Source: Xanthostigma xanthostigma (lineage: Eukaryota; Arthropoda; Insecta; Raphidioptera; Raphidiidae). From it: a DNA stretch of 64,000 nt. Of the stretch, positions 57,806 through 64,000 are shown one piece after another. Below the pieces are notes generated by a model, which did no database searches, was not told the origin of the DNA, and worked only from the letters and a program-made list of their open reading frames with translations. The position numbers and the translations under genes are program-made. Where the stretch lies: contig OY754464.1 in NCBI GenBank assembly GCA_963575645.1, positions 47,730,192 to 47,794,191 on the forward strand, written 5' to 3'. Position 1 is the first letter of the stretch, and each line of letters opens with the position of its first letter.

Positions 57806-59056
57806 GTTAAAAACGAGGTCAGCGAGTTTTAACAGTCTCACATGTCATAATATCATAGTACATATTTATAGTACATATTTTGCACGTACCTCATATAAAA
57901 TGGATGGTTTCACCAAATTTTTAGAAGTTCGAAATTAACATTCATTTGGTTGTAGCCACATGACTTACATCTAACGCTCGATGTCCCGTGAAGCACTTAT
58001 CGCACGATGTGAGAGCTAAGATGTTTCCACATCAAAAAGGAGCTTTACTCTGTCAAATGTTTGGTTACGGTCACTTTGTAGTAGTTCGGGTCTGCTTTTA
58101 GAAGACATTCAGTATATTTTGTAATTGTCAATAGAACTCTGCGTAACACAGCATTAAAGTCAGCAGCTTGTAAGTGTGCTGAGCGTTCACTTAAATGTAA
58201 TTAAAATATTATATGCGTACAAGTGCGTTTTAAACGCGTATTATTTGTCCGCTGCAGTGCTGTTAACTCATATTAAAAAAAAAACATCGGTCGTAATGCT
58301 AAACTTAGACGACAAAAAAAGTGTATTTTTAACTCCAGATCAACATATCTATCTATACTATATATATATGTTACCGGCCAAACCCGATTTCAGGATAAAC
58401 TAGTTTTGCCTAAGCTCGATAGGACAAACTATTTTAGCCTAGGCTGAACTAGTTTGTTCTAATATGAATATGTACACTCCAGGATAAACTCATGGTATAG
58501 CCTAGCTAGTTTGAATTAGTTTCAAGGAAAAATAAATAATATACTGGGAAATAATCATGATTTTTAAAATAATAATAATAAAGTTTATTATCATTCGTAC
58601 AATAATTAATTAATGTACATGCTGAAAGGAAAATAATTCTTTTATATGCTGTAGAAACAATGTTCTAAAAAAAGTTTCTTTAGGTACATTTCGACACTTA
58701 TACACACACCAATCACAAATCACATAATGAAATTTAATTAGTAATTTATAGACGCTCGATAAATAAGATCAATAGTAAATAAATTAAAGTTAATCATACA
58801 CAATTTAGTGTTATTAATACATTTTACAACGCGAGGGCGAGAATTGACAGCTCTTCACTCTTGCACGTACAAGATATGGGCATATGAAGGTGTATCGTGT
58901 ATAGAATTTGCCTATATGCACAGGATTTCTTTATTATTTATAACCGCACTGGATACGAAAATCTACTATCGGATTTATGTGACAGAACCATAATTATTTA
59001 ATTGTTTTGACCTAATTGAATGTTAAATTACTTTTCTTATGTAACAATGTCAATTC
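57806..59056. other. Region with family X fragment and ACTAGT cluster
   Basis: The family X core lies on the minus strand at 57832-57858 (AGCGAGTTTTAACAGTCTCA). At 58392-58530 several imperfect palindromes around AACTAGTTT (AGGATAAACTAGTTTTGCCT and relatives) match the cluster at 33715-34320. The rest is unassigned. Confidence 0.5.
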
Positions 59057-59285
59057 TTATAGTACTAACAGATGGTCGAACTTGGTACGAAGCGGACAGC
59101 GGATCTGGTCCGCTCCGTACCAAATCTGCTCGTCTGGACAGTAGCCTGCGTGTCCGCCCGGTTCGATGAGATGCACATCGTACTTGGTCCGGTCCGGTAC
59201 AATATCCGTGCGTGTGTATAGCAGTACGACGGACTTGATACATATAAAAGTATAACGACGTCATTGTAATTCAAAACGTTGTGCA

Positions 59286-59662
59286 CAATGCCGGATTTAG
59301 AGGTCTGGAGGCCTCGGGGCAACAAAGGAGTGGAGGCCCCCTGGCCCCAAACTATTTTCCAAATAAAATGGACAATTTTTTTCAGTCGATTTTTCCAATA
59401 AATAATTTATTGTGAAACCAAGTATAGATTCTTTTATTATTTAACAAACATATAAATATAATCAGAAACAAGAATTATCTAAAAATTAAATTTTAGCATT
59501 AACGAACAGAACTTTCCGAGCTGAAATCCAGTTCCCGAAGTAAATCACTTTCAATGCTCAGGAAATTTGAATTTTTTTTCCAAAGTCTCTATTGTGGGGG
59601 TCCCTCTTTTGTGGTGGCCCCGGGGCTTTAGCCCCGGTTGCCCTCCCCTAAATACGACCCTG
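59286..59662. mobile_element. hAT-type element inside Harbinger, 377 bp
   Basis: The ends are CAATGCCGGATTTAG and, reversed, CAGGGTCGTATTTAG. The 8-bp duplication GTTGTGCA is perfect (59278-59285 and 59663-59670). GGCCCC-rich blocks lie inside both ends, as in 7627-8012. It is younger than the Harbinger element around it. Confidence 0.92.
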
Positions 59663-59991
59663 GTTGTGCAACATGACAGAAATTTTGACAGAACGCGAAG
59701 TTCTTGGTGGAGTATTGGTATTATAAAAAGATTTCTCATGTTTGTGGGATCTATCAGATAAGTTATATTGTAACAGAGAAGCGCGTAACAACGCTCTAGA
59801 AATTCTTCAGGAGTGTTATTCAAAATATGATCTTCGCTATCAAGCGATTTTATTAACTTCATATGACTAAATTCATCGCGATCTTTCAAATAGAATTTTG
59901 CCCACTCCTTTCTTTTCTTCCTTGTTGTTTGTGGCGGCATTAACGTTGCCGCTAGAACAATCGCAATTTTCGCGAGCTTAATCATAGTCAT
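59663..59991 (-). pseudogene. Harbinger-like transposase N-terminal fragment
   Basis: The frame reads KEWAKFYLKDRDEF, then HMKLIKSLDSED and TPEEFLERCYALL, ending just before the inserted hAT element. PIF/Harbinger nucleases begin with W-x-K/R-x-W-x-x-x-R-x-x-x-G/F...L-x-x-EL-x-x-ED...F-x-x-x-x-R-M; this fragment resembles that pattern loosely. The open frame continues about 37 codons into hAT DNA (to 59551), so its C-terminus is foreign. The DDE core is missing. The fit with TTA-flanked ends is the main support. Confidence 0.6.
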
Positions 59992-60117
59992 GATTACGTA
60001 TCTGTGTACACAAGGAGACTGACAGATTCGGTCGTCTGTTGCAACCAGCGAACTTGATCCGCCGTACCATGTCCGTTGTCGGAGCGGACCAAGTTCGACC
60101 GTCTGTTAGTACTATTA

Positions 60118-61002
60118 TACGTAGATTGTATTCTTTCTCTCGTTATGTTATACTAGTGGCCCGGTCCGGTTTCGCCCGAATTTGTAGATTGCTACCGTTT
60201 ATTCGAGGACTTACGTTGCAAAATTGGTTTTCACGAAAAGCGCTTTTATTTTATATTTTTGAAGTTGGATTGGTCCCGTCAACCAATTGGCTGGAAATTT
60301 ATTATAAATAATAATATAAGGCTTCTTAAGCATATTTTAGACAACATAATATGTTAACACGATGTTCGTAAGAAAGAGTAAAATTTATTAATTACATTAC
60401 TTCCGCAACTTTCGTTTGGGAATGTTGGGAATGGGATATTATTGGCTCTCTGTTGCTGTTAAAAAAATGCAGTACGGCCTCAGTAATTCGAGTTGATTAT
60501 TTAATTTGACAAATTTTATTCGATTCGTCAGTAAATTCAATTATTTTCTATAATATTCCAGCCTGTTTATTAATAATTGCTTGATGCAGGAGTCCATGTC
60601 AGCATGTCAGAGAATGGGTATTATCGAATTAAACGGGTTTGATGTGTGCAGATTTTATATTGCGTTGCACCCGTGAAGTATTTAAACGCGAGGGGGTGGT
60701 TTATCTATATTAATGCATCTAATCGTTTGATTTACGATTCAAGTGACATCTATACAATGAAGCAGGTAATACCCCCAGACAATACTCTAATTGTTATATG
60801 CGGAATATTAATACAATTAATATTAGGGCATTAATGCACGCAGTGTGTCTTTGAATAAATGGAACATAGACGCGGAGTTAATATTAAATTTTCAGTGAAT
60901 GTTAATTTTAGCCGTATATTCGGTCGCGTTTGTCTCGATTTTGATGGGAATAGTATTTTTCTTCATACCTCGATCGAAAATGCATACCTACTTTCGGCAC
61001 CA
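60118..61002. other. Helitron-like end and unassigned sequence
   Basis: A Helitron-like 3' terminus on the minus strand starts at 60153 (CTAGTGGCCCGGTCCGGTTT). Its 5' end is unclear. The remainder has no recognised gene. Confidence 0.45.
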
Positions 61003-61010
61003 ATTGTAAG

Positions 61011-61540
61011 TAGTGACGTGCCGGATCGTTAAAAATGTATATCCGCGGATACGGATCTGAATACGGATATTTGGTTTCAAGATCCGCAGATACGGATACG
61101 GATCATAACTTTCTTAGAGTACGCGGCGGTAAATATTGCACATCGACCTTTGGAAAGAGACTGTTATGGGAAAAAGTTATTGACTTCTTTAAGAGTTAAC
61201 TCTCATAACAGATTGTCTCTTTCCAAAGATCGATGTGCAATATCTCATTATAAAGATAGTTTTTTAGTACCTTTGAGTTATGTACTATTGGTATGGTACT
61301 CACTACGATAAATTTTTGCAATATAAAGATGCCAAATACGATTTTAAGAAATAAAAAATAATCTGAATGGAATTTAACAGTTTTTCATTATTACCTAATC
61401 ACCTATATAGGTATATATAAAATTTCATCTATGAATTGAAAATTAATAAGGCAAAAGATGCGCCAAAAACTAACGGATACGGATCTTTCTTCTCCCTCGG
61501 ATATCCGCGGATACGGATACGGATATCCGGCACATCACTA
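61011..61540. mobile_element. hAT-type element with GGATACGGAT repeats, 530 bp
   Basis: The ends are TAGTGACGTGCCGGAT and, reversed, TAGTGATGTGCCGGAT. A perfect 8-bp duplication ATTGTAAG flanks it (61003-61010 and 61541-61548). Both ends carry multiple copies of GGATACGGATATCCGCGGAT-like motifs. An internal hairpin pairs ATTGCACATCGACCTTTGGA with its near complement (61135-61170 with 61200-61243). No transposase. Confidence 0.93.
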
Positions 61541-61548
61541 ATTGTAAG

Positions 61549-61916
61549 GCAGAAAGTCTAACATTTACTCCTTGGTGATATTACACACTACAATACGGAA
61601 AGTTCGTACGTTTGTGCGGTAGTTAAAGCAAAAACAACCAATCAACTTTAGTTAATAGTCGTGAACAGCTGTCATTCTTGTTTTTACGTATAACCTCAAA
61701 GCTTCTTGCTTGGAATTTATCTGTGTTTTATGTAATTAATTAAATAGTGTTTTTAATAATCGTGCTTATGACCGATATGAAGAAAAATAGTATACACCAC
61801 ACTGGCTGAAAGTGTGATATACCTTGCCCCTCGCGCCATGATGCTCTCTGCTTCGCCTGGTGCACAGAGCAAGAATATCACTACACTTTCGGCCCTTGTG
61901 TAGGCGGGTAAAAATA
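61549..61916. other. Unassigned region
   Basis: Nothing supported. An inverted pair, GAAAGTGTGATA (61809) and its near complement TATCACTACACTTTC (61878), frames a short GC-richer segment. Confidence 0.4.
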
Positions 61917-61924
61917 CTAACTAA

Positions 61925-62374
61925 CATTGCCGGCTTAAGCTATAGGCGAACTGAGCGCCGCCTAGGGCGGCATCTTCAGGGAGGCGGCAAAATTGTAAAC
62001 TGCCAATGTTTTATTTTATTTCAAAATTAAAATTAATAAAAATCTATCTGCGCTCTACTATGACTCAAGATAGACTTGTAGGATTAACGACTTTGTCAAT
62101 TGAAAAAGAAATTGCACAAAACTTGAATGATATAAATGTATAGCGTCTTTTTCTAAACTGAAAGCCAGAAAGGCTGTATTGTGAGTGTCAGTTGCTTTTT
62201 GAATTATACTTGTAGACGATAATAATACCTTTTGATAGAAAATATAAAATATGTTCATTGAACTGTTAATTATGTTATTTAGCAATATTCATTTTCACCT
62301 TGATATGAATTGCTGAAAAGAGGGGCGCAAATTCAATCTTGCCTAGGGCGCATAGTTAGCTTAAGTCGGCCCTG
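61925..62374. mobile_element. hAT-type element, 450 bp
   Basis: The ends are CATTGCCGGCTTAAGC and, reversed, CAGGGCCGACTTAAGC. The 8-bp duplication CTAACTAA is perfect (61917-61924 and 62375-62382). GCCTAGGGCG occurs near both ends. The frame at 62058-62285 shows no transposase motif. Confidence 0.92.
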
Positions 62375-62524
62375 CTAACTAACAGTATCAAAATCGATCC
62401 AGTCGTTTTTTACTAACCTCAGTAAAAACAGTTAAAACATTTGGAAACGTATTCTCCTTTCCAGTTATATCACACAAAAATGTGAAAATCCACAAAAAGT
62501 TAAATTGCAGACAGCGTCCTGTTA

Positions 62525-63498
62525 TCTGTATATATAAAAGGAAACCGTGACTGATTGACTGATTGACTGACTGACTGACTGACTGACTGGTCTATCAACG
62601 CACAGCTCAAACCGCTGGACTGATTGGGTTGATATTTGGCACATAGATAGTTATTATGAGTTATGACGTAGGCACCCACTAAGAATGGATTTTTGAAAAT
62701 TCAACCCCTAAAAGGGTGTAACGGGGGTTTAAAATATGAATGGAGAAACAACATACAGCTCAAACCATTGTACGGATTGGGCTGAAATTTGGCACACAGA
62801 TACAAATTATAACGTAGGCATCCGCTAAGAACGAATTTTTGAAAATTCAACCCCTAAAAGGGTGTAACGGGGGTTTAAAATATGAATGGAGAATCAACAC
62901 ACAGCTCAAATCACTATACGGATTGGGCTGAAATTTGGCACACAGATATTTATTATGACGCAGGCATCCGCTATAAACGGATTTTTGAAAACTCAACCCC
63001 TAAAAGGGTGTAACGGGGGTTCAAAATTTGCATGGAGAAATCATATAAGATAGATGTATCAATTCGAAAATGCGCAGGATTTCTCCTGTCAACAAATAAA
63101 TAAACACGTGTTCCGAGATGGATGTCATTTTCAAGGTTTGTCGGGGCGTTGATCACGTGAATGTCATCAATTTTGCAATTTATTACACTTGAACAGAAAA
63201 ATTCTAAAAAGTCAAAATGTATTATTAATTTGTATTGATCTAAATAACAATTTTTTCCCGCGATTAAGATGGATCACGATAAAATGTTTGTTTAGTTCGC
63301 AGAGTGTACGGAGAGCCTAAGTTACTCCTTATAATATGGAAAGAAAATTTAAAAATGTTAAACGTCTTTTAAAAGCCTTCATCATTAATTAACAAAATAA
63401 AAAATGATAAATTTGTTGATGCCTCCCTCAACCCCTAATATGCATGTCAAAAGTCGATTTCCATCTCAATCGCGGGCGTAGCCACGGGTAGCGACTAG
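62525..63498 (+). mobile_element. Helitron-like element with three internal tandem units, 974 bp
   Basis: It starts TCTGTATATATAAAAGGAAA after A and ends CGTAGCCACGGGTAGCGACT followed by AG and T. After a GACT microsatellite (62548-62589), three units of about 150 bp follow, starting with ACAGCTCAAA at 62602, 62755 and 62901. Each runs through TGGGCTGAAATTTGGCACA and CAACCCCTAAAAGGGTGTAA. Tandem internal units are known in short Helitrons. The 3' hairpin is poorly conserved, so the exact end is less firm. Confidence 0.7.
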
Positions 63499-64000
63499 TA
63501 CTTTATATAGAGCATTTTCTTCTCGTTTTGTTAACAACACGTTTCAGAAACACAGAAAAATTTATTTTCGATAGCTCAAAGAAGTTTCCGAATTGCAAGC
63601 AATGCGAATTAGTTACTTTTCTACAAGAATACAGCACTAAGCGATATGTGTCACGTCACAACGCTGTACTAAAAAAAATTACGAATTTTTTTCAGAGTTA
63701 CATTAGTTTTTAAAATTATTGATGATTTTTGACTTTATAAAAGGTGATCCCCTAATTGTTTTGAGATAACATTATGTTACAAGACATAGTTACCAATATT
63801 ATAAAAATGGCTGCGTAAACATATTATACGCTTTTTTTAAGAATGAAATAAAAAGAAATCGAACTACATTTGATTCAAGTTCGGGGGAGGGTATCCAGAT
63901 CCCTTGGAACCCCCCTCCTGTATCTAGACCACTGATACATGGCTTTAGAATATGGCTCCTCTATACATCAAGCTCCCCAGTTCCCAGGTTATAATCCGAC
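63499..64000. other. Unassigned region with a hAT-like end
   Basis: At 63885-63933 the minus strand reads CAGTGGTCTAGATACAGGAG followed by GGGGTTCC, a hAT-like terminus. Its partner was not found within the window. No gene is seen. Confidence 0.4.

Larger units (their letters stand above)
59060..60114 (-). mobile_element. PIF/Harbinger-type element with nested hAT, 1.06 kb
   Basis: The ends read TAGTACTAACAGATGGTCGA and, reversed, TAGTACTAACAGACGGTCGA. A TTA trinucleotide lies on both sides (59057-59059 and 60115-60117), the TWA duplication of PIF/Harbinger. Subterminal GTCCG and GGTCCG motifs are frequent. A 377-bp hAT element (59286-59662) interrupts it; without that insertion and its duplication the element is about 670 bp. 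A transposase-like fragment on the minus strand agrees with the class. Confidence 0.85.

Overview
This window is eukaryotic, AT-rich, non-coding DNA, most probably from an insect. I found no host protein-coding gene in 64 kb: no convincing exon chain, conserved domain of a cellular gene, rRNA or CRISPR array. The insect reading rests on the kinds of dispersed repeats present. These are short Helitron-like elements ending in CTAG, short hAT, Tc1/mariner, Tigger and PIF/Harbinger derivatives, and a repeat ending in ACGGAACCCTAAAAA that I associate with insect, especially lepidopteran, genomes. Lepidoptera or Hemiptera are my best guesses; the sequence alone does not settle it.

Layout. Positions 1-9000 hold a Tigger/pogo derivative with a transposase tail (1581-2077), a small hairpin element (2127-2277), a foldback (3002-3691), a 1.8 kb foldback with TA target duplication and an internal tandem duplication (5301-7134), and a hAT element with a perfect 8-bp target duplication (7627-8012). 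Positions 9000-18200 hold hairpins, a mariner-like MITE (11714-12855), a nested foldback carrying hammerhead-like motifs (13788-14413), and a dispersed repeat, here called family X, split by another mariner-like MITE (17084-17845). Positions 18200-29400 hold more hammerhead-like sequence, a nested foldback with GGTCCC-rich ends (21172-22130), a foldback enclosing a mariner transposase fragment (23833-24368), a hAT element containing a Helitron (25641-26744), and two copies of one hAT-type MITE (22658 and 29054).

Positions 30600-40100 hold two interlocked inverted repeats, an array of ACTAGT-centred palindromes, a 4.1 kb structure bounded by long inverted repeats, and the 3' end of a dead LINE. 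Positions 40100-51400 hold Helitron-like elements, a MITE with an internal 86-bp tandem array, the best tRNA-like sequence (48789-48862) and an LTR. Positions 52400-63500 hold a 1.5 kb hAT element, a solo LTR with ATAT target duplication, a PIF/Harbinger element carrying a transposase fragment and interrupted by a hAT element, two further hAT elements, and a Helitron with three internal tandem units.

Seven hAT-type elements have perfect 8-bp target-site duplications and one more matches at 7 of 8. With the TTA, TA and ATAT duplications of other superfamilies, this gives exact element borders and several unambiguous nestings. The features do not form a pathway; they record repeated transposition. 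Scattered through them are about eight tRNA-like sequences of different identities, mostly with good A and B boxes but imperfect cloverleaves.
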